Assembly (NCBI GenBank): GCA_030762175.1
Contig: CM060846.1
Coordinates: 185,806,041 to 185,870,040, forward strand
Direction of reading: 5' to 3'
Length of the DNA stretch: 64,000 nucleotides
Origin: Metallyticus violacea
Taxonomy: Eukaryota > Arthropoda > Insecta > Mantodea > Metallyticidae
Shown: piece after piece, positions 35,366 to 45,864 of the stretch
Position numbering within the stretch: position 1 is the first letter of the stretch
How the letters are laid out: each line of letters opens with the position of its first letter
The notes under the pieces: generated by a model
What the model saw: the letters and a program-made list of their open reading frames with translations, nothing else
What the model was told of the DNA's origin: nothing
The model's database searches: none
Program-made: the position numbers and the translations under genes

Positions 35366-37834
35366 AGGAGGATACAAATAGCAGACATATTGGAGAAACA
35401 ATTTAAAATCTTAATGACAAACAACATGTACAAGAAGATTCAGAAAACATTTGTATTGCAGAAATTGACAACAATCCAGAGGAGGAAAGAGAATGCATTT
35501 TAATGCCAGAAATTAACAACCATCCAAAACAGGATTCAGAAAACATGAGTGTTGCACATCATAATAAAAAGTTTGCTAGGAAAGGGCATAACGCAAAGCA
35601 AGAAAAGGTGAGGATTGTCAGAAAAGCCATCAGAATACTTCATAAAATGCATAATAAAAAAGAAAGAAAATAGTTCTGAAACCAACTAAAAAATGTAATA
35701 CCAAAGCTAATATGGAGAAGGAGGGAAGAAATAGCAGACATATTCCAGAAACTTTTCAAAACCTTAATGACGAGCAGAATATAGATGAAGGAACAGAATA
35801 CACCTACGTCAGAGAAATTGATTCCCATCCAGAAGAAGCAAAAGAATGTAATTTTATTGCAGAAAGTAACAACCATCCAGAAGAGGATGCAACAAGCACA
35901 AGTGTTGAGCAATTCAATAAAAAATTTGTAATGAAACAGCATAAGGAAGAGAAAGCAAAAAGAGGGAATGTTCCAAAAGCAATTGGAATACTTCATAAAA
36001 CTGTGAATGATGATAAAAATGGAAGAGCTGTGAATTCAAAAAAGTGTAACAACAATACTTATGTAGAGGAGGATACAAATAGCAGACATATTGGAGAAAC
36101 AATTCAAAATCTTAATGACAAACAACATGCACAAGAAGATTCAGAAAACATTTGTATTGCAGGAATTGACAACAATCCAGAGGAGGAAAGAGAATGCATT
36201 TTAATGCCAGAAATTAACAACCATCCAAAACAGGATTCAAAAAACATGAGTGTTGCACATCACAATAAAAAGTTTGCTAGGAAAGGGCATAATGCAAAGC
36301 AAGAAAAGGTGAGAATTGTCAGAAAAGCCATCAGAATACTTCATAAAATGCATTATAAAAAAGAAAGAAAAATAGTTCTGAAACCAACTAAAAAATGTAA
36401 TAGCAAAACTAATATGGAGAAGGAGAAAAGAAATAGCAGACATATTCCAGAAACTTTCCAAAACCTTAATGACGAACAGAATATAGATGAAAGAACAGAA
36501 TACACTTACGTCAGAGAAATTGATTCCCATCCAGAAGAAGCAAAAGAATGTAATTTTATTGCAGAAAGTAACAACCATCCAGAAGAGGATGCAACAAGCA
36601 CAAGTGTTGAGCAATTCAATAAAAAATTTGTAATGAAACAGCATAAGGAAGAGAAAGCAAAAAGAGGGAATGTTCCAAAAGCAATTGGAATACTTCATAA
36701 AACTGTGAATGATGATAAAAATGGAAGAGCTGTGAATTCAAAAAAGTATAACAACAATACTTATGTAGAGGAGGATACAAATAGCAGACATATTGGAGAA
36801 ACAATTCAAAATCTTAATGACAAACAACATGCACAAGAAGATTCAGAAAACATTTGTATTGCAGAAATTGACAACAATCCAGAGGAGGAAAGAGAATGCA
36901 TTTTAATGCCAGAAATTAAAAACCATCCAAAACAGGTTTCAGAAAACATGAGTGTTGCACATCACAATAAAAAGTTTGCTAGGAAAGGGCATAATGCAAA
37001 GCAAGAAAAGGTGAGAATTGTCAGAAAAGCCATCAGAATACTTAATAAAATGCATTATAAAAAAGAAAGAAATATAGTTCTGAAACCAACTAAAACATGT
37101 AATACCAAAGCTAATATAGAGAAGGAGGAAAAAAATAGCAGACATATTCCAGAAACTTTTCAAAACCTTAATGATGGACAGAATATAGAAGAAGGAACAG
37201 AATACACTTACGTCAGAGAAATTGATTCCCATCCAGAAGAAGCAAAAGAATGTAATTTTATTGCAGAAAGTAACAACCATCCAGAAGAGGATGCAACAAG
37301 CACAAGTGTTGAGCAATTCAATAAAAAATTTGTAATGAAACAGCATAAGGAAGAGAAAGCAAAAACTGAGAATGTTCCAAAAGCAATTGGAATACCTCAT
37401 AAAACTGTGAATGATGATAAAAATGGAAGAGCTGTGAATTCAAAAATGTGTAACAACAATACTTATGTAGAGGAGGATACAAATAGCAGACATATTGGAG
37501 AAACAATTCAAAATCTTAATGACAAACAACATGTACAAGAAGATTCAGAAAACATTTGTATTGCAGAAATTGACAACAATCCAGAGGAGGAAAGAGAATG
37601 CATTTTAATGCCAGAAATTAACAACCATCCAAAACAGGATTCAGAAAACAATAGTGTTGCACATCATAATAAAAAGTTTGCTAGGAAAGGGCATAACGCA
37701 AAGCAAGAAAAGGATAGGATTGTCAGAAAAGCCATCAGAATACTTCATAAAATGCATAATAAAAAAGAAAGAAAATAGTTCTGAAACCAACTAAAAAATG
37801 TAATACCAAAGCTAATATGGAGAAGGAGAAAAGA
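33626..37834 (+). repeat. Two tandem copies of a 2.1-kb block (three dimers each)
   Basis: Block 1 is 33626-35729, block 2 is 35730-37834. Dimers match in register: 33626 with 35730 (both EGRNSRHIP and IAGIDNN), 34328 with 36432 (both IDERTEY and KQVSENMSV), 35030 with 37134 (both DGQNIEEG, AIGIPHK and SKMCN). This third level of order shows recent unequal exchange. Confidence 0.92.
35712..37778 (+). CDS. Open segment 3 of the repeat exon (688 codons)
   Basis: Covers almost the whole second 2.1-kb block in one frame, so the duplicate block was copied with its coding frame. It ends at a stop created by a 1-base deletion in an A run (GAAAGAAAATAG against GAAAGAAAAATAG), which is also present at 35668 in the sister unit. 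Confidence 0.6.
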   Translation: MEKEGRNSRHIPETFQNLNDEQNIDEGTEYTYVREIDSHPEEAKECNFIAESNNHPEEDATSTSVEQFNKKFVMKQHKEEKAKRGNVPKAIGILHKTVNDDKNGRAVNSKKCNNNTYVEEDTNSRHIGETIQNLNDKQHAQEDSENICIAGIDNNPEEERECILMPEINNHPKQDSKNMSVAHHNKKFARKGHNAKQEKVRIVRKAIRILHKMHYKKERKIVLKPTKKCNSKTNMEKEKRNSRHIPETFQNLNDEQNIDERTEYTYVREIDSHPEEAKECNFIAESNNHPEEDATSTSVEQFNKKFVMKQHKEEKAKRGNVPKAIGILHKTVNDDKNGRAVNSKKYNNNTYVEEDTNSRHIGETIQNLNDKQHAQEDSENICIAEIDNNPEEERECILMPEIKNHPKQVSENMSVAHHNKKFARKGHNAKQEKVRIVRKAIRILNKMHYKKERNIVLKPTKTCNTKANIEKEEKNSRHIPETFQNLNDGQNIEEGTEYTYVREIDSHPEEAKECNFIAESNNHPEEDATSTSVEQFNKKFVMKQHKEEKAKTENVPKAIGIPHKTVNDDKNGRAVNSKMCNNNTYVEEDTNSRHIGETIQNLNDKQHVQEDSENICIAEIDNNPEEERECILMPEINNHPKQDSENNSVAHHNKKFARKGHNAKQEKDRIVRKAIRILHKMHNKKERK

Positions 37835-38410
37835 AATAGCAGACATATTCCAGAAACTTTCCAAAACCTTAATGACGAACAGAATATTCAAGAAGGAACA
37901 GAATACACCTACGTCAGAGAAATTGATTCCCATCCAGAAGAAGCAAAAGAATGTAATTTTATTGCAGAAAGTAACAACCATCCAGAAGAGGATGCAACAA
38001 GCACAAGTGTTGAGCAATTCAATAAAAAATTTGTAATGAAACAGCATAAGGAAGAGAAAGCAAAAGCTGGGAATATTTCAAAAGGAATTGGAGTACTTCA
38101 TAAAACTGAAAATAATGATAAAAACAGCAAAGATTTGCAATCAAATAAAAATTATAACAACAGTACTTATGTAGACGAGGATATAAATAGCAGACTTATT
38201 CCAGAAACAATTCAAAATCTTAATGACAAACAATATGTACATAAAGGATCAGAAAACACTTGCATTACAGAAATTAACAACCTTCAAGAGGAGGAAGGAG
38301 AATTCATTTTAATGCCTGAAATTAACAACTATGCAGAACAGGAATCCAAAAGCAAGAGTGTTGCTCATCCCATTAAAAAGTTCCCTAGAAAAGGGCATAA
38401 TATAGAGTAA
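37817..38410 (+). CDS. Open segment 4 of the repeat exon (197 codons)
   Basis: The last well-conserved A monomer (SRHIPETFQNLNDEQNIQEG) followed by a diverged B monomer (SRLIPETIQNLNDKQYVHKG). Beyond the TAA near 38408 monomers continue but carry a stop or frameshift every few hundred bases until the unique C-terminus at 40380-40493. Confidence 0.5.
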   Translation: MEKEKRNSRHIPETFQNLNDEQNIQEGTEYTYVREIDSHPEEAKECNFIAESNNHPEEDATSTSVEQFNKKFVMKQHKEEKAKAGNISKGIGVLHKTENNDKNSKDLQSNKNYNNSTYVDEDINSRLIPETIQNLNDKQYVHKGSENTCITEINNLQEEEGEFILMPEINNYAEQESKSKSVAHPIKKFPRKGHNIE

Positions 38411-40493
38411 GCAAAGGTTACAATTGTCCGTAAAGCCATCAGAATACTTCATAAAATTCATAATAAAAAAGAAAAATGTATAGTTCTGAAACCAAATGAA
38501 AAATGTAAGAAAGATAATAAAGAAGATGAAACAAATAGCAGACATACTCCAAAAACTAACCAAAAAATTAATGACAAACCGAATGTACAAGAAGGAACAG
38601 AACACACTTCCATCACAGAAATTGACTACCATCAAGAATAGGTAAAGGCTGCAAATAGCAGAGTGTCACACAGCACATATAGAACAATGAGAGTAAACAG
38701 TATAAGGAAGAGATATCTTACTGTAGGAATGCCCCAAAAGCAATTAGAATACTTAATAAAAATGAGAAGGTAGACGATAAAAGGAAAATTCTGGAAGGAA
38801 ATTAAAAGTGTAATATCAAAACTAATGATGATGAGGAAACAAATATCAGCCATATGCCAGAAACTATTCAAAACCTTAATGACATACAGAATGTGGAAGA
38901 AGGCATAACATACATCTGCAATGCAACAAGTGACAACCATCCAGAAGAGGAATCAAAATTTACTTTAAGCACAGTATTTAATGACCATCCAAGGAGGATG
39001 CAAAAATCAGGAGAATTGGACAAAAAGTAAAGTTACAAAAGTTGATATTAAACAGCATAATGAAGAGGCAGCAAATGGTAGGAATGTCCCAAAAGCAAGC
39101 AGTATACATGATGAAAATCAAAATAAAGAGGAAATTAGAAAAAGTCTGGAAGCAAATAAAAGCGGTAATAACAAAACTAATGAGGAATAGGAAACCATTA
39201 ACAGACATATTCGAGAAACCAATTAAGTACTTAATGACAAACAAAATATAGAAGAAGGAAGTGGACATACTTCCATCACAAAAATGGACTACCATCAAGA
39301 AGAGGAAAAGGAATGCATTGTTATCCCAGAATTTAACAACCATTCAGAAGAGGATGCAAATAGCATGAGTGTTACACAGCACATTAACAAAAATAATAGT
39401 AAACAGTACAGGGAAGAGCAATCTTACAGTAGGAATGTCCCAAAAATAATTAGAATCCTTCATAAAAATGAGAATGTGGATGAAAGAGTTTAATTCTTGA
39501 AGCAAATAAAAACTGCAATAACAAAACTTATGTGGAAACAAATATGTGCCAAATGCCAGAAATTATGTAAAACCTTATTGACAAACACAATGTAGAGGAA
39601 GAAACAGAATACAGTTGCAACACAAAAATTGACAGCCATTAAGATGAGGGAACAGAATATATATTTAGCAAAGGAATTAATGACCTTCCAGAAGAAGATG
39701 CCAAAAGCAGCAAAATTCCACAAGACATTAATCACCTTAATATTAAACAATTAAATGAAGAGGGAATAAATGGTAGCAATGTCCCAAAAGCAATCAGTAT
39801 ACTTCAGACTGAAGAAGAAAATAGCAAAGTTTTGCAGTCTACTAAATCTTGTTATAACAACACAAATGAAAAAAGCAAAAAAATACTATACATGTTCCAG
39901 AAACAATTCCAAATCTAAAAGACTCACAAAATGTAGCAGGAGTAACAGAATACACTTGCAATATTGAAACAGACAACCGTAAAGAAGAGAAAACATAATT
40001 TCTATTCAGCACAGAAATGAATAACCATTTGGAAGACGATTCAAGAAGCAGGAATATTGCACAAAACATTATTGAACTTAATGGTAAACCACATCAGGAA
40101 GAGGAAGCAAGTAGTATAGTTCATAAAAATTATAACAAAGAAGTTAACAGAAACCTGGGAGAAGAAACTAAAAGGTGTAATAAATAAACTAATGTAGAGG
40201 ATAAAATAAATAGCAGCCATGTACCAGAATGAATACAAAACCAGAATGGCAGAGATAATATAGAAGAGGAAACACAATTCATTTGCACCTCAGAAAATGA
40301 AAACCATCAAGAAGCGGAATCAGGATGTAGTTTCATCATGTAAATTAATAAACATCCGGGAGAGGAAATAGATTGTGTATATAATCCCAAATGCATGCAA
40401 GAACTTAATCATATTTTAGACATGGAAGTTAACTTCAGTAGTCCTCACATTGTTGAAAAATATTTAGAAGCGCTTTACAAAGCTTTCCTCTAA

Positions 40494-41460
40494 AGTATCA
40501 AAGTGCAGATATGAAGCATACTGCAATGCAGATTAGAGTTCCTGTCAAAGAAGTGGGCCTCATTAATGGAGCTTTTGTTAGCTCCTATAAGCTTCCTTTA
40601 TCAAATTACATTTCATTTTGCATGTCAGAAATTTCAACAGTGTGCTTTGTGATGATAAGGTAGACAATATACAACTACTGAAAGTAAAACTATAACTGTG
40701 TCAAGTGTATTTAATATTATGTATTGTATTTAATTTTAATGAATTGTAATTTTTGTCTTTGTCAAACGACTCAATTCAGGTATATTGATGTGTCTGAATA
40801 TTAAACTGCAGAAGAAAACTGAGATGCATAATATGGAAATTTAGCTCAAACTGTGATACGTGTCTTTGATTATACCTTAAACTTTTTCATTCTACATAGT
40901 TTAAACATTTATTTGTTATATTGTTCTATATTACATTGCAGAAGAAAAACTGGGATACATATTGAAACAAAAATTATAATATTATAAGAATGTATTCATT
41001 CTTAAAGTGTTACATAACTCGTACTTATGTTCCATAATGACAAAAATGCAAATAAAATATTGTGCAAAAAAACAATTTTATTTTAAATTGATACAATACC
41101 AGGTTTGTAGGGATGGCTCCATTTTAAATTCATATTTTCCACAACTTTGGTTTATTTGGCATAATGATTTATAGGAATATTATAAGTGCATCTTTTCTCC
41201 AACTTTTTAAGACATTACGCTGTTAACTGTAAAGATTTATTAAAATTATATAGCTGCAGCCTATATTGTTTTTAGAGGTGTCTAAAATGGTTACTTACTT
41301 GCGCATTTGATGTTGCTATCATGGAGTAGCAATATTAAACCATTTTGAAGGCACATAATAATTTAGTATTTAAGTGTATCTTAATGATAAAGTTGACATG
41401 ATGGATATGGGTGATGTATGAGATGGCAAAATGAATGGCATGAAAAGCAAAACACAGGAG
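40494..41460 (+). other. Downstream flank, candidate 3' untranslated region
   Basis: AT-rich with no coding signal. It has two related GCAGAAGAAAANCTG segments (40808 and 40938) and the poly(A) signal listed next. Confidence 0.4.
41051..41056 (+). terminator. Candidate polyadenylation signal AATAAA
   Basis: AATAAA followed within 20 bases by TTGTGC, about 560 bp after the stop of the repeat exon. Such hexamers are frequent in AT-rich DNA, so this is only a candidate. Confidence 0.3.
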
Positions 41461-43164
41461 ATATCATATCCTAATGGCTTTTTGTCCATCAAAAAATGCA
41501 ACTCAGAAATTATAAGAATTGCGCTTAAAGGATGAGTTCAGGTAGTTAAAGAGCACATTCTAAGAATTATTTCAGCATTTTGTTTAACATACTGAAAGAT
41601 AGGTATCAAGTAATGATAACAGATATCCTACTTTTGTGCCCACCCTCCTATTAAATGAATAATTTATTTTGAAATGGTGACATGTAAACAACAAATTACA
41701 GGATTTATAAGAACAATTTAATCCACAAAATTAAAACATATTACCAGTTTTGCTGTTATAGTACAAAATGGAATTGTTAGTAAAGAGATATGGTGGTTTG
41801 GTGCTGTTCTGTATCTTTGTGTTTTTAGAGTAAATGAGTTATTTATTTTAAAAATGTGAAGTACAAAAAAATGAATTTTATAGAAGTCTTGAAAACTATT
41901 TATTTGAACAACTAAAATTAATCTTACCAGTTTTGCTATTATAATATAAAAATGTAATTCTTAGTTATGAGATATATATGTTTCATGCTGTATTATATCT
42001 TTGTGTGTTTAGAGTAAAAATGCTTAGCATTTGTGCAAGTAAAGCTTTTCAACAAAATTAACAAATATTTTGTAATTGTAAATGCATGACAAAATTATAG
42101 AAAGTAGGCTTTCACGGCCAGTTTCTATTTGGTGAACTGATACTTCCAGGCTGTAGGGCCATGGTCCGGTAGGACTTTTTCCATCACTTTAATCCTAGAT
42201 GTTTAAATCAGAACCGCAGTGGATATCGTCAGTAGTTTGGTCTTTATATTCTTCTTGAAGATGAGACACTGAATAACTCATTGCCTGAAGGAATAGTGTT
42301 ATATATGGTAGGGATTTCTGTGCCTCTGAAATGTAATTGGTTTTCTTCTAAAGGGGATTGATATAGCCTGATGCTCCTGAGCATGGCCAATAAAGTATTG
42401 GTTCCTATTTTTGGTAATAAATCATTTAATAGTGTTAAATATTACCACCACTGGTAATCTTAATTAGCACATGTTAGCGGAAAACTGCAGATTAGTATAT
42501 TTATTAACATTAAAGTTGGGCACATGAGTAATATCTAGTTAATTAATTAGTAAACCAAGAAGGGACCAATACTTTGAATGTACACTTACATAATAACATA
42601 ATATAATATGTATGGCATCCTGATTTATATTGCAACATATTACAATATATAAAGGTGACTGTGGTAGCAAAATAATGCAAATTCAATCTCTATTTGTTTT
42701 CCAAATTATGAATGTATGCTGACATGTATTAAACGTTAAGATAATAACACAATGTGACACAATCAAGGGAAATTATGTGTATGAAAACTATATCAATACA
42801 GTAACTTGAAAACAGGTACATCAATGCCCCATCCCTCCAGTAAAACTTCAATGTCTGATATTCAAGTAGTTGTCATGAAAATGTTACAAAAATATCATGT
42901 GCCTGTGAACACATTTTTTACTCCAGTACTAAAGTCACTCATATGATAGCACTAATTGTGTCTGAATACTCATATATTGCTTACAACTTTTGGCACATTC
43001 ATTTAAATTGTGAAATACAATGATGTAACTGCAGAGGGAGGAAAAGGTAGAAAATTATTATTGAACATTTTACAAGATCTGAACCTTGCAATTTTCAAGG
43101 GCTGTTATCTGTTTTATTCTGTGAACACCTACAGCATGCAAGGATCCAATGGTGTGGCCAACAT

Positions 43165-43440
43165 GATCGGCGCAGCTCATTAAGGTACAAAATGTTCAAG
43201 TAGGAATTTTTGCGATTAGATTTCTAGGAGAACGGTTCTCCCCATCTTAGTTTTTCCAGGTATCCCTCAGTTCTGATCAATTAATATACAAGGACATAAT
43301 GCTAAACTTACGGCTGCAATGTTTCCTTTACAAATAACATTTATTTCTTCACTTATACTTCATTTCATTTCATTTAATGTATCAGCAATGTTTACTATTA
43401 CTAATGCCTGTGTGGTGAAATTGTTATTAAACACTGTTAG
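43165..43440 (+). mobile_element. SINE copy within the segmental duplication
   Basis: Has TTTTTCCAGGTATCCCTCAG, a TTCCTTTACAAATAACATT block and the CATTTCATTTAATGTATCAGC tail ending in ATTAAACACTGTT, as in the SINE at 7757-8040. The tRNA-like head is degraded. The same insertion is in the other copy at 53985, so it predates the duplication. Confidence 0.65.
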
Positions 43441-43769
43441 ATAAAAGACCCTTAATGTGTAACTTATAATGTTGTTAACGTTAAGATGTACTCTTTCAAT
43501 GCCACGATTGGCAAATTGTTTTCATGTGGTTCAAAATTTGATTGCTGACAGTCAGATGAATTTTCCTGCTAATCTTAAAGCCTGTTATATTTCTTTCTAT
43601 TATGTGCTAGGGAAAACCTCAAAATATATTTGAACATACACACCCGATGTGACATTGGTGCATTTAAGGTCTTTAAGTGATTGAAAAGTTTCTTTCTATA
43701 TCGATACAAACATTTCACTTTAATGCATATCCTGCTCTATCTGTTTTTGTTTATCAAGTTGTTGGACAG

Positions 43770-44285
43770 TTATTCAAAGTGCCACGTTTCATGTACCATG
43801 TTAATTTGGACTTTCTCCGAATGCAAAACATGACAAATTAATTCCATATATTTAATAAATGGAATATGTGTATGTGGTTTTATTTATGTTATTCATTTAC
43901 TTCATGCTCCCTTACTGAAATAATTAATAATACTACATGCATTGATATCAATTCATTGTTATATGTAATCCTTAATACTATTTCTTTACGCAGTTAAATT
44001 CATATCTTAATCTAATAGCCATATTTTCAAGATTGTCAAATTTGACACCATATGCAAATCAAAACATTTACATCAATTACATTGCAATTAATAATATCAA
44101 CTTTCTTAGGTAAGTAGACGGTTATTTTATTTACAAAATTGCAAGATTTATATCATCAGTGCTATGTCATCTGCACAGTGTTGTAAATAAGAGACTTATG
44201 GAGACATGACTTGGAGTAAGCTACTTAACACAGAACTCCAAAGAAGGGGAAGGAAAACCCCCCTGTGGGCACCCCTTGTGGTGAT
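43770..44285 (-). mobile_element. Non-LTR reverse-transcriptase fragment fused to a PLE tail, copy 1
   Basis: Minus strand: KGCPQGG followed by an SPFLWSSVL-like piece and, about 30 residues on, ADDIALMI, i.e. the PQGG and YADD boxes of a LINE reverse transcriptase. The paralogue at 54380-54905 shows the same with YADDIALII. The spacing is shorter than in an intact enzyme, so some sequence is lost. The class looks different from the LINEs at 3.9 and 25.5 kb (PQGGVFSPLLW type). Confidence 0.6.
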
Positions 44286-44289
44286 GATT

Positions 44290-44580
44290 CCTTTAGTTTG
44301 GTGTCTTGGGAGCAATAGCTCCCATCATCAGCTGCTGAGTAAACCATTTGATTTAGTAACTGGATCCAAAGGTGATATTATGGGGTCTCTGATGATTCTG
44401 GTGGGAAATTCCTTAATTCATCCATGAGTGAACTCAACATTCATCAAGTTTTTCTGCTTGATAAAATTTTTTGCATTATGAATAAATTTTTAGTTGTGAA
44501 TTTCTTTCAGCACCATAGCCTCTGGTTTAATTTCATGATTTTGGGTACAAAAGTGAGCTGCCAAACCACCAACATAGAGT
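44290..44580 (-). mobile_element. PLE endonuclease-end fragment, copy 1
   Basis: The minus strand reads an AAHF-TQNHEIK block (DKSAVAAHFW region end), then the PLE C-terminal tail with SPLDPVTKS and a MMGAIAPKTP ending. It has the same borders as in the paralogous 54905 region up to the point where the duplication stops. Confidence 0.68.
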
Positions 44581-44819
44581 ATACATTTTGTTAAAATATT
44601 GACAGGGTTGAATATTATGTTGTTACTCAGAATAAAATTAGCATTACAATCATTAGCATTACATAGATTTCAAAAAAATGCAGTACCAAATTGCAAAACA
44701 GTCTGCAGTATTTTAAATTAAATGAAAGGACTGTAATCATATGATTCCCTATAATGCATATATAAGGAAAATGAAATAAATTTAGAAATTCTATCAATGG
44801 ATCATTTTGGAAATATTAA

Positions 44820-45050
44820 ATATAAAAAATCTTAAATATAAATTTTCACCAAACTTATGATTGAAAAATCACAACGTTAAAAAGGACAAATTTTTAAAAA
44901 CTGCCAATAGACCACCAAAGTTAGTGACTTGGGACATATTTCATTCTAAGAAATGAACACACCTTAATGAACTTAAAGATTCCACTACTCCAGGGTTCAA
45001 GATAACGTATCCTGAAGATAACGTATGAAGAGAAGGAGGGAATGGGAGCT
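44820..45050 (+). mobile_element. PLE endonuclease-end fragment, opposite orientation
   Basis: The plus strand reads FLKTANRPPKLVTWDIFHSK followed by LNELKDSTT, matching LVKNLHNPIELSTWERIF and its tail in other copies. It lies 240 bp from the minus-strand PLE piece and faces away from it, another divergent pair. Confidence 0.62.
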
Positions 45051-45864
45051 ACAAAATAAGGGGCTTAGGCGGAAATTAGATAAAGAATGAGATCATATTA
45101 TGTACTAATTTTGAGGCAACATTTCACCTTATTCTAGAATGTAACGGAACTTAGTTACAGGAGAGATATTAAAGGTTTAAAATGAACAATTTATGATTAA
45201 ACTTTATTTGCGTATCACAAACTGGGCTGTAATTTGTTACTGAAGGTACACATGTGCCATTATTTCTAAACCTTTCTCATATAGCGGCGGCATGATTAGT
45301 AATGGGCATTAAGAACGTTTCCATTAGACAATTATGCAAAAGTTACCAGGGAAAGTGACGCACTACCATTATATCTGACTATTGTGGCATAGTGGCACAC
45401 AATGCAACGCCAAATTCAAAAGTGGGCATGGAACCAAATGTGTGTGTATTATGTACACATTGCTCTATTATGTCACAAACTTTTCCACCTCTCTCATAAT
45501 CCTTAGCCAACTGCATTTAAATTGTGATATTGTTCTGCTACTCGAAATCTATAACACATGTTAATTACTAGGGCTAAGATTTTACTACCTAAATCTCGCC
45601 ATAATATACACAAAAAATGCGGTGTTATGACCTAAAATTTAAAAATATGCTCAATAACACAAAATGTTAATATTTTTAAATTAGGTAAATCTTCTGTTGT
45701 AAAATAAATTATCACATGGGTATATGATAATAACCTGTTTACTAAAGAATAAAATTCAAACGAGAAGCTATACTATGGGGTTTAATATTATAATTTTACG
45801 AAATGAATCAGAATATAGTTAACAAATTTTTTTCACTTACACTGCTTTGCTTCAGTTTATGAGC
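45051..45864. other. Intergenic stretch, weak repeat relative of 50500-50740
   Basis: Around 45100-45180 a GTACTAATTTTGAGGCAACATTTCAC stretch resembles 50555-50640. No gene recognised otherwise. Confidence 0.4.

Larger units (their letters stand above)
32924..38190 (+). repeat. Array of 702-bp dimers (A 348 bp + B 354 bp), about 7.5 copies
   Basis: Dimer starts, taken at the AATAGCAGAC that opens each A monomer: 32924, 33626, 34328, 35030, 35730, 36432, 37134, 37835. The small departures from 702 equal the three 1-base deletions. A monomers (116 codons) contain PETFQNLN, KECNFIAESNNHPEEDA and GNVPKAIGILHK. B monomers (118 codons) contain GETIQNLN, RECILMPEINNHPKQ and RIVRKAIRILHKMH. A and B align with each other, so the dimer itself arose by doubling of one ancestral monomer. 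Confidence 0.95.
31660..40493 (+). pseudogene. Large terminal exon of an unknown tandem-repeat protein gene, frame broken
   Basis: A pyrimidine-rich TTTTTGTTCCAG acceptor ends at 31659 and the frame opens in phase 0 with QKRLHEQEEKTESGNVP. Almost all of what follows is one protein repeat: monomers of about 117 residues (roughly 25 in total) with the recurring words EID, NHPEE, NVPKAI and ILHK. Composition is strongly polar (Lys, Glu, Asn, His), with few cysteines at fixed places and no signal peptide, membrane segment or catalytic motif seen. A non-repeated end (YNPKCMQELNHILDMEVNF, then KYLEALYKAFL) closes with TAA at 40491-40493. Interruptions: stop at 32200; frameshift near 32320; 1-base deletions near 35350, 35668 and 37775; stop at 35403; stops at 38408, 38638 and 39188 and more towards the 3' end. 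No known family recognised. It may be a pseudogene, a sequence-error-prone real gene, or an exon whose flawed copies are tolerated. Confidence 0.65.
41461..44580 (+). repeat. 3-kb segmental duplication, copy 1 (partner 52278-55190)
   Basis: Colinear with 52278-55190 in the same orientation, about 10.8 kb apart, with frequent substitutions (an older event). Landmarks shared: TTTTTGTCCATC near the start, AGGCTGTAGGGCCATGGTC (42160, 52956), the SINE, and the LINE/PLE tail pieces. Copy 1 has about 190 bp (43567-43750) absent from copy 2. Confidence 0.9.

Noticed and set aside
31840..38635. Minus-strand open frames of 60-166 codons within the repeat array, rich in Phe and Cys
   Set aside because: They recur at each 702-bp unit because the plus-strand repeat is AT- and Lys-rich; antisense Lys/Glu codons read as Phe/Leu. 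They are much shorter than the plus-strand frames, and no splice or start context supports them.
31660..40493. The tandem array as satellite DNA or a CRISPR-like array
   Set aside because: Units are 350-700 bp, keep an open frame for over 1000 codons and have unique coding-like ends; there are no short repeats with spacers.
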